A stretch of DNA of 64,000 bases from the NCBI GenBank assembly GCA_963678705.1, contig OY783204.1:7571834-7635833 (forward strand), read 5' to 3'. This document shows positions 1 through 12,000 of this stretch, piece after piece. Source of the DNA: Panorpa germanica (lineage: Eukaryota; Arthropoda; Insecta; Mecoptera; Panorpidae). The position numbers were made by a program, and so were the translations under genes. Each line of letters starts with the position of its first letter. Positions within the stretch are counted from its first letter, which is position 1. The notes beneath the pieces were generated by a model that made no database searches, was not told the origin of the DNA, and saw nothing but the letters and a program-made list of their open reading frames with translations.

Positions 1-430
1 AATGCGTGTGTCGTTATACTTTACATTCTTTCAATATTAGATCACGTAATTACATCTCATTGCTAACCTTAATTTAAAATTATTCTAACATTTTTAATAA
101 TTCCAACAGCAATGCTCCTTACAGCAATGTTCCATTTTTAATAATTCTAACAGCTCCTTACTCCTCATTGTTTCTCTCCTTTTACTATTTCTTCTTGTCT
201 CTCATGATTTCCTATTTCTTCTTGACTCTCTTCCTTTACTATTTAATTATTGTCTCTATCTCCGGCATCCTCCCCTTGTCCTTATCTTCATTCCGCAAAT
301 CCTCTATTTTTCTGAACTGAAGTTTAACTGTTTCCTCGCTACTTCTCTCTTTCTCCTGCTCCCCTTCACTGCCTCTTTTAGTACTTCCTCTTTCTTCATG
401 TTCCCCATGCAACCCAGATACGAGATTATT
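1..430. other. Unassigned AT- and pyrimidine-rich DNA
   Basis: There is no credible gene here. Two similar short stretches around taataattccaacag and taataattctaacag (about 85-155) suggest a small local duplication. From about 165 the plus strand is strongly pyrimidine-rich (tctctc, cttctt), which resembles the antisense of the charged linker regions in the LINE fragments elsewhere in the window, so it may be a decayed upstream part of the LINE fragment that follows. I cannot prove that by eye. Confidence 0.4.
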
Positions 431-665
431 TATTGTCCTGTTTTTTTTTTCCTTTTTTCTATTTCCGCTTTACACTTTTTTTCTTACTGCCTCCCTTTAA
501 TAGCTGCCTCATACTAATCTCGCTCACTACTTTTTCCTGACTATCAAACTTAATGTGCTCCAGTGTTTCGTCTTCAATTCAGCAGAATCTACATATTCTT
601 TCCTTTCTACTTTCCTAGTAACTATTTCCTTTCTTCTCATTTCCTAATCTAAACCTTGGTATCCT
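431..665 (-). pseudogene. LINE C-terminal fragment (decayed)
   Basis: On the minus strand this matches the C-terminal coding end of the LINE copies at 15339-15881 and 49024-49300. Shared strings such as cttaatgtgctccagtgttt and aatctaaaccttg line up in the same order, covering the Cys/His knuckle (CxxC...H...C) and the lysine/glutamate-rich stretch around it. Indels and substitutions leave no open frame, so it is older than the other copies. It ends abruptly into satellite DNA near 665 (actaactttttaccatatatttg). No target duplication was seen. Confidence 0.65.
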
Positions 666-1027
666 TATTTACTAACTTTTTACCATATATTTGTATGTAA
701 AAATTTATTTTTTTGTATAATATTTTACTTTATCGGGCACTCTAAACTACTGCAAGTATAAAAAAATTGATAATAATATTTTCAATTTCATATTATATAT
801 GGCAGCACTTGTGTGAACAAATGTGCATGTTAAAATAAAAAAAAAATATATTATATAATAATTTCATATCATATATAGCACCACTTGTGTGATCAAATGT
901 GCATGTTAAAATAAAAAAAAAATATTTTTTAATTCACAACTATTCTTGAGTAAAAAAGACACACTTGGTACTACTGCAAGTATACAAAATATAAAAGTTA
1001 GTAATAATTTGAATTTCATATTATATA
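661..1027 (+). repeat. ~280 bp satellite block
   Basis: Degenerate monomers of the window-wide satellite. The landmark strings, in order, are ctactgcaagtataaaaa, tttcatattatatatggcag, aacaaatgtgcatgttaaaa and atatatttgtatgtaaaaat. The block is cut at TATA (1024-1027) by the LTR element that follows, and the same monomer resumes at 5295 with tatatggcagcaattg. Orientation is the same as in every other satellite block in this window. Confidence 0.85.
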
Positions 1028-1892
1028 TGTAGACTTTTTATCGTCTACTTTAGTAGTTTTTGAATCTAATACCATCACGGTTCAGACTCCGCTTTGCAGG
1101 TTAGAATATACAACCACCTGTTGAGATCCTCTTATGCAGCCTAGAACTATTCAATCCACATATAAGCCTCAATTTGTAGGTTATTTCTATAACTATCCGC
1201 TGTGACGATCAATTTGCAGTATAACATAACAACATAGTTTCTTTTATACGAGCAAACACATGATTTGAATGTTGATAGTTCATTTAATATTTACACAAAA
1301 TATTTACACAAAATTATACAATTACATCTGAATAAAGCGAATTAATCGTAATTAATTTCACACGAAAATAACACTTGATTAAAATACAATAAAGTTCTTT
1401 TAATGTTTTTGCGTTACTACGTAATACGCCATTACAATTGTCCATAGTTATCAGCACAATGATTTCAATGAAAATACACCCTAGTACTTAACATTACATT
1501 TGCTACCTAACTCTAACATTAACGCTGATCACAATAACAAAAATATTACACCTAGTAATAAATTTAACTGGATTTAATTCACATAACAACGACCATATAC
1601 ACCTAGTATAATTCTATCGCCATTTGCTTTCTGACTACGACTCCTTGTACGTATAAGCCAACGCCCGTAATATGAGTCATAAGCATACACCTCAGCGAGT
1701 AAACGCTGGTGTCAAGAGTTCTGGGGTTTACATGTCGCATTACATGCAATGGCAAGCATCTGTTGTCAAGAGTACAATATAATATAACTAATATTATCAA
1801 AGACCTTAACCTAAATTACAGATTACTTATTATTTCTATTTCTTAAAACTAATTATATTAACTTAAAACTACTCTTAAAAAATAATCCCACA
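1028..1892 (-). repeat. 3' LTR of gypsy-like element 1
   Basis: 865 bp, starting tgtagactttttatcgtc and ending aataatcccaca on the plus strand, matched by 4431-5294. The ORF of 65 codons inside it (near 1603-1800) occurs in both LTRs; it carries no recognisable motif and is regarded as chance. The terminal dinucleotides are TG/CA. Confidence 0.93.
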
Positions 1893-1912
1893 ACTCGGCC
1901 TCTCCTGACTAG
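1893..1912 (-). other. Polypurine tract of gypsy-like element 1
   Basis: On the minus strand the bases just before the 3' LTR read ctagtcaggagaggccgagt. This is purine-rich and in the expected place for plus-strand priming. Imperfect tract; called by position. Confidence 0.6.
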
Positions 1913-2385
1913 TAACTATCCTCAGTTGCTATAATCATCCTTGCCCATGATGTCATCTTGTCTGCTGATGTAGAAGTCCTGTCTGGCCCTTCACACTCTC
2001 CTGCTTCCTCCACGTCATAACGATCATTTCCTTTAATTTTCGTTATTTTGTATGGTCCTTTGATTTTAGCTTTAGCTCCTGTTGCTTTAGTAGGTAACAA
2101 CCAAACAAACTTTGTAAAAGCATTTACTTTAACGAGAATATGTTTACACTTTTTGCTTGTCGTTTTACATTTTCTACCGTAGCTAGTACTGTATTCTTGC
2201 TTAACTTCTAGAATAATTCCTTTATCCTCTTCTCTCAGCTTCTTGCGTTTTTCTACAAACTCATTTTGTATTTCTTCTGCTTGTACCGTCTTCTTCGGCT
2301 TCGGAAAATGCTTAACGGCTTCATCCTTATCCTTCGAGGAACGAACAGTGTCTTGTTTGGTTTTCATTTTAACCCCAATCTTCAA
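1909..2385 (-). pseudogene. Pol remnant: fused integrase pieces of gypsy-like element 1
   Basis: 158 codons in the same frame as the gag ORF, directly after its TAA stop. It opens with another copy of the KHFPKPKK repeat. Residues around HILVKVNAFTKFVWLLPTK correspond to the core of a retroviral-type integrase. Without a break in frame it then jumps to a C-terminal integrase segment (KGPYKITKIKGNDRYDVEE). The catalytic DDE triad is not complete, so it is inactive. It is best read as the tail of a deletion-derived pol rather than a separate gene. Confidence 0.75.
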
Positions 2386-2575
2386 TTAATTTTCTGTTAT
2401 ACACTTCCTTGTATAATTCTTTGCTTGTTGCGTCTTCTTCGGCTTCGGAAAATGCTTAGCTGCTTTGACCTTATCCTTAGAGGGACGAACATTGCCTTGT
2501 TTCCTCATCTTCGGCTTCGGAAAATGCTTGGCTGCTTTTACCTTATCCTTAGATAGACGAACAATGTCTTGTTTC
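2275..2575 (-). repeat. Tandem coding repeat (KHFPKPK motif)
   Basis: Three related units on the plus strand share cttcggcttcggaaaatgct followed by ccttatcctt, at about 2292, 2429 and 2512. They encode DKxxAxKHFPKPK-type segments spanning the stop between the two ORFs. The units occupy the place of the deleted polymerase. Function unknown. Confidence 0.75.
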
Positions 2576-4149
2576 ATTGCACAACCTAGGTCATTCATTT
2601 CCTGGGCTGCCTGTATGACATCCTTTTCTAACCCTTCACCCAGCTGCTCCGCAACAACTAGTCGATCTGCAGGTGGTAGTCTAAGCGGTCTAGAAAATAT
2701 AGGAGTATCAATTTTCAATATAATTGTCTTCTCGCTTTTAGAGTTGCGTAACTCTTTTCGTTTGTCATTGTCCACTGACTCGTGTATTTTATTAACAACA
2801 ATTTTATCGTTTATATGAGATAAGTCTGGTTCACTTTCTATATCACCATAGTCTATTTTCATTGTCATTAATTGTTTAACCTCACTTTCATCTACATCTT
2901 TATCGCTATAAAGTTTATGAAATTTAACACCGGTTTTATCAATAACTACTTTAGCTTTAGCTATAATGTCCAAACCTATCACCATGTTCATATGCATTGC
3001 ATGAGATGGTAACACTTCAAAATAACCTACGTAAAGTTCTGAATCAATTTCAATGTCCAATTCAATTCTACCTAAAGAATTTACTCTTGAGTTTGACAAA
3101 CCACGTATTGTTATTTCAGAGTCATATAATTTAACATTCTTTAATGTTTTAAAATAATCTTCCCGCACTGCTGACAAATCACTGCCAGTATCAATTAAAG
3201 CATTTACATTACTCCTGTTATTAACACAAATTGATTTTATCATTTCTACTTTCATAATATTATGCTCCGCTTTAACAGCTTTTATTTTAGTATTACAGTT
3301 TCGACTAACATGTCCATAATTACCACAAATAAAACATTTATAGCCCTTGTCTTTATCAGGACACACTTTAGATGAGTGTGATAACGAATCACAATTAAAA
3401 CATTTAATCTTCTCACCTGTTGTCTCAACTTTAGTTTTGGTACCAGGCCTAGATCTCCTATCATAATCCTGGGTATCCATTTTCATTTTTTCATATTGTT
3501 CCAGCTTACGTCTAAGTTGTCCAATATTCTCAGCTCCATAAAGTATTACTTTGTTAACTGCACTATCACGAATGCCTGCTATGATATAATCCATAATAGC
3601 TGCTTCTTCGACGTCTGCTTGTCTAGCTATATCTAAAATATCATACACATATTGACGAATACTTTCACCTGATTTCTTCACCCTTTGTTGAAGCATTTTG
3701 TGAACCTGTGCGCTATTTAAACTCGTATCGAATTCATCAATCCAATACGATTTAAATGTATACCAATTTATTATCCTGGTTTCGAAATTAACAAATTGTT
3801 TTGCTGTATCAGTCAACAATCTCCTGGCATACAAATATCTGTATTTTGTATCTATTTCTGCCTGGTCACAGAAATCATCAAATTGTTTAATCCATAATCT
3901 AACATTTTTAAGCCCATCATATTTAGGTAAAGCCAATTCTAAATCTAAAAATGTATAATTTGATTTATTAACTGTTTCATTGTTTACAGACCTATTATTC
4001 TGTTCACCGACTCGGCTATTAAACGAGTTCATTCTTGACAATAATTCTGCACGATTCCCACGCTGACTAAGTCCAACAAAATTAAGTTCCTGTCGTAACT
4101 CTGCCACTGACAAATTGTCTAATTCTTGTGTCATTGTTATAATTTTCAC
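2386..4149 (-). CDS. Gag-protease polyprotein of gypsy-like element 1, truncated pol
   Basis: 587 residues. Residues 12-45 look like a SAP-type helix-turn-helix (LSVAELRQELNFVGLSQRGN). A gag capsid-like region follows (about 70-230). Two CCHC knuckles are clear (C250-C253-H258-C263 and C272-C275-H280-C285). A retropepsin-type protease has its catalytic DTG at 320-322 and a hydrophobic-Gly second motif near 391 (VIGLD). After residue 486 (SRPLRLPPADR), where reverse transcriptase would begin, the polymerase is missing and the frame runs into lysine-rich repeats with the motif AAKHFPKPK. A single stop (TAA, 2386-2388) separates it from an in-frame downstream ORF. An alternative start is Met6. 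The gag-protease half appears intact. Confidence 0.85.
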   Translation of the reverse strand: MKIITMTQELDNLSVAELRQELNFVGLSQRGNRAELLSRMNSFNSRVGEQNNRSVNNETVNKSNYTFLDLELALPKYDGLKNVRLWIKQFDDFCDQAEIDTKYRYLYARRLLTDTAKQFVNFETRIINWYTFKSYWIDEFDTSLNSAQVHKMLQQRVKKSGESIRQYVYDILDIARQADVEEAAIMDYIIAGIRDSAVNKVILYGAENIGQLRRKLEQYEKMKMDTQDYDRRSRPGTKTKVETTGEKIKCFNCDSLSHSSKVCPDKDKGYKCFICGNYGHVSRNCNTKIKAVKAEHNIMKVEMIKSICVNNRSNVNALIDTGSDLSAVREDYFKTLKNVKLYDSEITIRGLSNSRVNSLGRIELDIEIDSELYVGYFEVLPSHAMHMNMVIGLDIIAKAKVVIDKTGVKFHKLYSDKDVDESEVKQLMTMKIDYGDIESEPDLSHINDKIVVNKIHESVDNDKRKELRNSKSEKTIILKIDTPIFSRPLRLPPADRLVVAEQLGEGLEKDVIQAAQEMNDLGCAMKQDIVRLSKDKVKAAKHFPKPKMRKQGNVRPSKDKVKAAKHFPKPKKTQQAKNYTRKCITEN

Positions 4150-4409
4150 TACTGTACAATTACTTTAATGAGCAAACTGTACACTAAGTTTTCCTCTTGA
4201 TTCCTCTGGAGAACAGTTTCCGCAGAACAGTTGACCGTTCTGGTTCTAAGGTTAAAAATAATTGAATATTTTTCATTTCGCCCTTATCCCGTTGATCAAT
4301 AAGTCTGGTTCTAAGGTTAAAAATAATCTTAACTGAATATTTTTGGTTTTGCCTTATCCTGGTTGAGAGCCCCAAATTTGTAGAGTAGACCCTCTAACCA
4401 TCCAAGGAT

Positions 4410-4427
4410 ATCCCGGACGAGCCCCCA
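4410..4427 (-). promoter_or_regulatory. Primer-binding site, tRNA-Pro type
   Basis: The minus strand reads TGGGGGCTCGTCCGGGAT three bases after the 5' LTR. This 18-mer is the well-known tRNA-Pro primer site used by many retroviruses. Its position and length fix the transcriptional orientation of the element as minus. Confidence 0.9.
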
Positions 4428-4430
4428 ATT

Positions 4431-5294
4431 TGTAGACTTTTTATCGTCTACTTTAGTAGTTTTGAATCTAATACCATCACGGTTCAGACTCCGCTTTGCA
4501 GGTTAGAATATACAACCACCTGTTGAGATCCTCTTATGCAGCCTAGAACTATTCAATCCACATATAAGCCTCAATTTGTAGGTAATTTCTACAACTATCC
4601 GCTGAGACGATCAATTTGCAGTATAACATAACAACATAGTTTCTTTTATACGAGCAAACACATGATTTGAATGTTGATAGTTCATTTAATATTTACACAA
4701 AATATTTACACAAAATTATACAATTACATCTGAATAAAGCGAATTAATCGTAATTAATTTCACACGAAAATAACACTTGATTAAAATACAATACAGTTCT
4801 TTCAATGTTTTTGCGTTACTACGTAATACGCCATTACAATTGTCCATAGTTATCAGCACAATGATTTCAATGAAAATACACCCTAGTACTTAACATTACA
4901 TTTGCTGCCTAACTCTAACATTAACGCTGATCACAATAACAAAAATATTACACCTAGTAATAAATTTAACTGGATTTAATTCACATAACAACGACCATAT
5001 ACACCTAGTATAATTCTATCGCCATTTGCTTTCTGACTACGACTCCTTGTAAGTATAAGCCAACGCCCGTAATATGAGTCATAAGCATACACCTCAGCGA
5101 GTAAACGCTGGTGTCAAGAGTTCTGGGGTTTACATGTCGCATTACATGCAATGGCAAGCATCTGTTGTCAAGAGTACAATATAATATAACTAATATTATC
5201 AAAGATCTTAACCTAAATTACAGATTACTTATTATTTCTATTTCTTAAAACTAATTATATTAACTTAAAACTACTCTTAAAAAATAATCCCACA
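4431..5294 (-). repeat. 5' LTR of gypsy-like element 1
   Basis: 864 bp direct copy of 1028-1892 with about ten single-base differences (for example one T fewer near 4460 and tgctgcc for tgctacc near 4910). On the minus strand it is followed after three bases by the primer-binding site. Its far end abuts satellite at TATA. Confidence 0.93.
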
Positions 5295-7906
5295 TATATG
5301 GCAGCAATTGTGTAAACAAATGTGCACGGAAAAATAAAAAAATAATTATTTACTAATTTTTAACAATATATTTGTATGTAAAAATTTATTTTATGGTGTG
5401 ACAAATGTGCATGTTCAAATAAAAAAAAAATATTTTCTAAATTTAGTCATATATTTGTATGTAAAAATTTATTTATTTGTATAAAATTTCTCTTAATCCC
5501 CCACTCTAAAGTTATTTCAAAGAAGCAGAAATGTTTTTATTTTTTTTAAATTATAATTGTGTGAACAAATGTGCGTGTTAAAATAAAAAAACAATATATG
5601 TGTATGTCAAAATTTATTTTATGGTGTGACAAATGTGCATGTTAAAATAAAAAAATAATATTTTCTAAATTTAGTCATATATTTGTATATAAAATTTTAT
5701 TTATTTGTATAAAATTTCTCTTATTCCCCAACTCTAAAGTTATTTCAAAGAAACAGAAATGTTTTTATTTTTTTTAAAATATAATTGTTTTACTTCTTTC
5801 ACTACTTTTTTCAAGTAAAAAAGACACAGTTGGTACTACTGCAAGTAAAAAAAATATAAAAGTTAGAAATAATTTTAATTTCATATTATATATGACAAAC
5901 CTTGGGTGAACAAATGTGCAAGTTAAAATAAAAAAAAAAAAATTCTATTTTTTAACCATAAATTTGTATGTAAAAATTTATTTTTTTGTTTAAAATTTCA
6001 CATTATCCGCCACTCTAAAGTTATTTTGAAAAAACTGAAATGTATTTATTTTCTTTAAATTTTAGTTTTTCATTTTCTTCACCACTATTTTTAAATAAAA
6101 TAGACACAGCTGGTACTATTCTATTCTATTCGCTGCTATTCTATATGGCAGCAATTGTGTAAACAAATGCGCATGTTAAAATAATAAAAAAATTATTTAC
6201 TAACGTTTAACCATATATTCGTATGTAAAAATTGATTCTTTTGTATAAAATTTCACTTTATCCTGCACTCTAAAGTTGTTTTAAAGAAACTAAAATGTAT
6301 TTATTTTTGCTAAATTTTAATTTTTCACTTCCTTTACCACTATATTTGAGTGACAAGGACACAGTTTGTACTACTGCAAGTATAAAAAATGTAAAAGATA
6401 ATAATAATTTCAATTTCATATTATATATGGCAGCGCTTGTTTGAACAAATGTGCGTGTTAAAATAAAAAAAAATATTTTCTAAATTTAGTCATATATTTG
6501 TATGTAAAAATGTATTTATTTGTATAAAATTTCTCTTTATCCCCCACTCTAAAGTTATTTTAAAGAAACAGAAATGTATTTAATTTTTTTTAATTTTAGT
6601 TTTTCACTTCCTTCACCACTAGTTTTGACTAAAAAAAACACAGCTGGTACTACTGCAAGTATAAAAAATATAAAAGTTAGTAATAATTTCAATTTCATAT
6701 TATATATGGCAGCAATTGTGTGAACAAATGTGCATGTTAGAATGAAAAAATAATTATTTTCTATTCTTTAACCGTATATTTGAATGTAAAAATTTTTTTT
6801 TTTTGTATAAAATTTCACTTTTTTCCTTCCACGTTAATGTTATTCTAAAGAAACTGTAATGTATTTATTATTTTTTAATTTTAATTTTTGTCTTTCTTCA
6901 CCACTATTTTTAAGTAAAAAAAAAACAGTTGGTACTACTGCAAGTATAAAAAATATAAAAGATAATAATAATTTTAATTTTATATTATATATGGTAGCAC
7001 TTGTGAGAACAAATGTGCATGTTAAAATGAAAAAAAATTATTTTCTAACTTTTAACAATATATTTGTATGTAAAAATTTATTCTTTTGTGTAAAATTTTA
7101 CTTTATCCCCTACTCTAAACTTATTATTAAAAAACAGAAATGTATTTATTTTATTAAAACTTTATTTTTTACTTCCTATACCACTATGTTTGAGTAAAAA
7201 AGACACAGTAAGTACTACTGCAAGTATATATAAAAAAGGTAATAATATTTTCAATTTCATGTTATATATGGCACTAATTGTGTGATGAAATGTGCATGTT
7301 AAAGTATAAAAAAAAATATTTTCTTACTTTTAATTATATATTTGTATGTAAAAATTAATTTTTTTGTATATAATTTAACTTTGTTTCATACTCTAAACCT
7401 ATTTTAAAGTAACAGAAATGTATTTATTTTGTTAAAATTTTATTTTTTTACTTCCTTCACCACTATGTTTTAGTAAAAAAAACACAGTTGGTACTACTGC
7501 AAGTATAAAAAATATAAAAGTTAGTAATAATTTTAATTTTTTATTATATATGGCAGCAATTGTGTACAAAATGCGCAAGTTAAAATAAAAAAAAAATTAT
7601 TTACTAACTTTAAACCATATATTTGTATGTAAAAATTTTTTTTTTTGTACAAAATTCCACTTTATCCCCCACTCTAAACTTATTTTAAGGTAACAGAAAT
7701 GTATTTATTTTATTTTAATTTTGATTTTTTACTTCATTCACCACTATGAGTTAATTAAAAAGACACAGTTGGTTTTACTGCAAGTAAAAAAATATAAAAG
7801 ATAATAATAATTTTAATTTCATATTATATATGGCAGCAATTGTGTGAACAAATGTACATGTTAAAATAAAAAAAAATATAATTTTTAACTTTTAACCTTA
7901 TATGTA
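5295..7906 (+). repeat. ~280 bp satellite array (about nine monomers)
   Basis: The landmark gtactactgcaagta recurs near 5832, 6115 (degraded), 6368, 6646, 6930, 7212, 7490 and 7772, so the monomer is about 278-284 bp. Each monomer carries poly(A) and poly(T) runs, the core tatatatggcagca(c/a)ttgtgtgaac and the later string atatatttgtatgtaaaaattt. There is no coding potential; long chance ORFs such as 6859-7197 simply run through monomers. Confidence 0.92.
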
Positions 7907-8702
7907 TGCCTTTTCTGAATAGCTTTAATATTATGTCAAATTTGAATTCCATTTTTAAATTCAAATATTTAAATTGTTCTATATAAATTTTACATACAAA
8001 AATAAATATTTTTTCATATAAACTGACTAAGAAAATATATTTTTTTTAATAAAATAAAAAATATTCTTAATTTATGCGTTATTTGACTAACATTTTTTAG
8101 AAATTTGTTATTTTTTTGTTCGATTTGTAAATAAGTTACAAAGGTTATAGCCTATAAACAAAATTTTAAGTTTTTTGCACAATTTTAACTTTCAGCAAAA
8201 ACTGTCCCCGTGCCCCTTAATAAAGTTTTGAAATTTTAAATTTTCTTTTAATAATAATATACTTAATTTTTCTAGAATCCAGAATATGAACTTTCTCCAA
8301 CATTCCCTACCGGCCCCCCGAATTTCTTCAACCCATCCTTTTTAAATTTCTAATATTTGAGAAATGTCAGCAATGAAAACCTTAATACACATGCAAAATT
8401 TCAACTTTCTATCTTTTACGAATTAAAAGTTATAGAGCAAAAAGCAAAAATTTTTTTTTTAGTTTTTCCAAAATTACGTGTTTCCAGGAAATTCAGTGAA
8501 AAATTCGTTGACGCCAAATATCTTAGAATTTTTTTCTCTACGAAATAGGATATTTTCAGGACGAAATTTCCCGAAACATTGACGGAGCCGCTTTCGAGCT
8601 ACCATAGGAATCGCGTAAACATATAAGAATTATATTCTAAAGTATATAAGTATATAAGAATATAAGAAAACAAACATACACCTTAAACATTATAAAATAA
8701 GA
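7907..8702 (-). mobile_element. Diverged, truncated Helitron-like 5' portion
   Basis: The right half (about 8350-8702) is a diverged relative of the 5' subterminal region of the non-coding Helitrons: agaaatgtcagcaatg...aatttcaactttctatctttt and ggaaattcagtgaaaaattc match tcagttttctatcttttcta and ggaaattcagggaaaaattc in the copy ending at 13381. It ends ...cattataaaataaga, the expected TC 5' end when read on the minus strand, directly against the CTAG of the next copy. Satellite stops at 7906 with ...tatgta, the usual Helitron target. No CTAG end is visible at its left, so it is truncated or altered there. Confidence 0.6.
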
Positions 8703-9023
8703 CTAGCGCTTTGCCCCGTCGCAAAGCGACGTGTATATAATATTTATGAATAAATAAAAGTTATTTGCTAAATTGAAAATAATGCAAAGTAATATTTTTA
8801 AGTAATTTTCACTAAAATATATCATTTTGTAAATTTATGTTTCCTTATTTTGTTATAATTCTTTCATTTACAGTAATAATGCACTGTATTGAGTCTCCAG
8901 TCTCAACTGCCCCCGCCTATAAGCCCCATTCATCACCTCTTGGATTTATGCTCTCTTACGTTTCCGAACTTTTAATTTGATTCCTATAAACTTCCGCTAT
9001 GGTGTGCCTCCTTCTTTCAGTAC

Positions 9024-12000
9024 TCTGTATTGCTTCTTCCCTTAGCATTGTCGGTCCTTAGAGTACTTTCACAGCGCCCCCGCTTTAGCGCTATAATAAA
9101 ATAATCTTTCGCTACCTCCTCCCTGCGTAAAATTATTATTTGCCCTAATGAAGCACAGTATTGAACAATGTCAACTGCCCTGCATCTAAACACCAATCGG
9201 CTCCTCTTGGCTCCATACTCTGTATCGTTCTTTGCAATTTCAATTGTATTCCTCTGTACCTATGCCACAATCTTAATCTCATCCTCTGCCGCCCACTTGC
9301 AACACCACATCCTACCTGAGCATCATCGCTCATTAGGGCACTTTCCTATCCCCTCCCCGTTTAGCGCAATCATTAAATAATCTTGCGCTTACACCCCCTG
9401 CGTACTAATCTCTTAACAATTAGTTTTCTAAATTAAAACTTTACTGGCAACCTACATACTAAATTCCATCCTTAGAAGTATTTAATTTTTTAATAATTAT
9501 TCGATAAGATAAATGCGTGATAAAATTAATTTTTACTCATTTCAATGTCAACCTACTAATTACATCAATTCATTTATGTTTTTAAGAAAGCCTAGCGGTT
9601 CGCTCCTAATAATCTCAACTCTAGCCCTTATCTCTCCCGTTATTGCACTTTCGATTTAATCCCCATGTACCGCCGCCCATACTTCTAGCACAAAAGCACA
9701 TATTCTGCAACACGGTTACCTCCCAGAGCCATTAAAATATATGGCCACTACTTCTAACACCACGTTACTTAGTACTAAACCCCAGCGAAACCCTCTCCTC
9801 CAATGAGGCACTACCAATTCGATATTACAGCAATTTATTTACATAATTAAAACTGCACTGTAATCTTACGTTCTAATTTTCGTATTTATATTTACGATAT
9901 AATATTAGTCTCCCCATTTACCCTCGCTACTGAAGTAAAATTTTCAAATTTTAGTCATAGAAATTTATTTTGCTCCTACTAAATATTCTAACTACTTTTT
10001 ATATATGACCGTTTATAGAGACTCTCTACATACTAAATTTTAAAATTAAGCTCTATTGCAAAGCTGTTTTTGCCATCACTTGCCCCAAATTCGCGCCGCT
10101 ACTGAGGTTAATTCTTTTTCTTAATTTTGGCAAATATGCACATACATAGTTCTCTACTCCTCTACTCCTCTTCCTCCCGTCCGATGTCGTAGCACTTTGC
10201 CTACAAACGCACCAAATATCAATCCAAATCTGCTACTGGATAAAATTTGAATATCTAACATATGGGCAACAATTTCTTCTATTTAGTATTCTACATGCAA
10301 AATATCATTGTTGTACCTCTTCCTTCCGTCCGATGTCGTAGCACTTTGCCTACAAACGCACTAAATATCAAACAAAATCTGCTACTGGATAAAATTTGAA
10401 TATCTAACATATTTGCAACAATTTCTTCTTTTTAGTATTCTACATGCAAAATATCATTGTTGTACCCCTACATGGTTATTATACTCGGTTTATCACCCAC
10501 TGCTCCAATACTACACATAAGAAAATATAGTTTCTTTTATTTTCGTTAATAATATGTCAATCTATATTTGCATACTAAATTTCAGCTTTGTATTTATATT
10601 TTAGCATTAGTACCTCCAATCCAATTTTAGCACGGGGATCTATTTTATTTGTAACTAAGAACATATATTCTAAACTATAGTCTTTCATCTCGATATATTT
10701 CATATTTCTGGTTTTGGGCCCCCAGCGCCCGCCGCCTCTGGAAAATTGCAATTTTCTATAGTTTGTCTTTAATTACACTCTATATAAGGCCCACATTTAA
10801 AATATCAACGTTCTAGCTCTGTTGCTACATTGCCCCGAAAAAATCAAGCCGCTACTGAATTCAAATTTTGGTAATCCAATTATTGGCAAACATGCGCAAT
10901 TAGTGTCTCAATATATACCCTAAGTTTTAATACTACTTTTTCAATATTTCTGGCTTTTACTGTATCAACTCCCGCCGTCACTGGAAATTTGGAACTGTTT
11001 ATTTTTTTTCAATAATAACTATCTACAGCGAGCCTACATATTAAATTTGAACGTCCTAACTCTATTCTAACAAAAATTTCTCGCCTCCTACTTTTAGCAC
11101 TCTGCATCGCTTCTTCCCTGAGCATTGTCGGTCCTTAGAGTACTTTCACAGCGCCCCCGCTGCGTTAAATTATCATTTAATATAATGAAGCACAGTATTG
11201 AACAATGTCAACTGCCCCGCCCCTAAACACGAATCACCTCTTGGCTCCATGCTCTGTATCGTTCTCGCACTTTTAATTGTATTCATCTGCACCTTTGCCA
11301 CAATGCGCCCACTTGCAGCATACCTGAACATCATAGCTCATTAAGGCACATTCCTATCCCCCCCGTTCAGCGCAATCATTAAATAATCCTGCGCTTCCAC
11401 CCCCTGCGTACTAATCTCTTAACAATTAGTTTTCAAAATTAATATTATACTGGCAACCTGCATACTAAATTTCATCCTTGGAAGTACAATATTCTTTAAT
11501 AATTATTCGATAAGATAAATCTTTGATCAAATTTTCACTAATTTCAATGTAAACCTACTAATTACATCAATTCATTTATGTTTTTAAGAAAGCCTAGCAG
11601 TTCGCTCCTAATAATCTCATCTCTAGGCATTTTCCTTCCCGTTATTGCACTTTCGATTTAATCCCAATACCCCGCCATTTACACTTTCAGCACCAAAGCA
11701 CATATTCTGCAACACGGTTACCTCCTAGGGCCATTATAATCTATCGTCACTACTTCTAGCACCACCGTTACTTAGTACTGAACCCCAGCGTCACACTCTC
11801 CTCCAATCAGGCACTACCAATTCGATATTATAGCAATACATTTACATGATTTAAACTGTATTGTAATCTTACATTCTATATTTCGTACTTATATTTACGT
11901 TATAATATTAGTCTTCCAATTAATACTCGCTCCTAGAATAAAATTGTCAAATTTTAGGCATAGCAATCTATTTTGCTCGTAACAACTCTCTTTACGTTTA

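Larger units (their letters stand above)
1028..5294 (-). mobile_element. Ty3/gypsy-like LTR retrotransposon, non-autonomous
   Basis: The element has two direct LTRs (1028-1892 and 4431-5294), both with TG...CA ends. On the minus strand the order is 5' LTR (4431-5294), primer site, gag-protease, a rearranged remnant of pol, polypurine tract, 3' LTR (1028-1892). TATA flanks both sides (1024-1027 and 5295-5298), a 4 bp target duplication inside a satellite monomer. The LTRs differ at roughly 10 positions by eye, so it is a fairly young insertion. The reverse transcriptase palm, RNase H and most of integrase are absent, so it could move only with help in trans. The SAP-like N-terminus and the CCHC knuckles point to an insect gypsy lineage; the clade is not resolved. 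Confidence 0.92.

Noticed and set aside
1603..1800. 65-codon ORF in the gypsy-1 LTRs (also 5005-5202)
   Set aside because: Identical in both LTRs because LTRs are copies; no domain, antisense or sense role unsupported.
5295..7906. Satellite monomers as degenerate genes (ORFs such as 6859-7197)
   Set aside because: ORFs arise from AT-rich tandem repeats; no codon constraint and different frames in each monomer.
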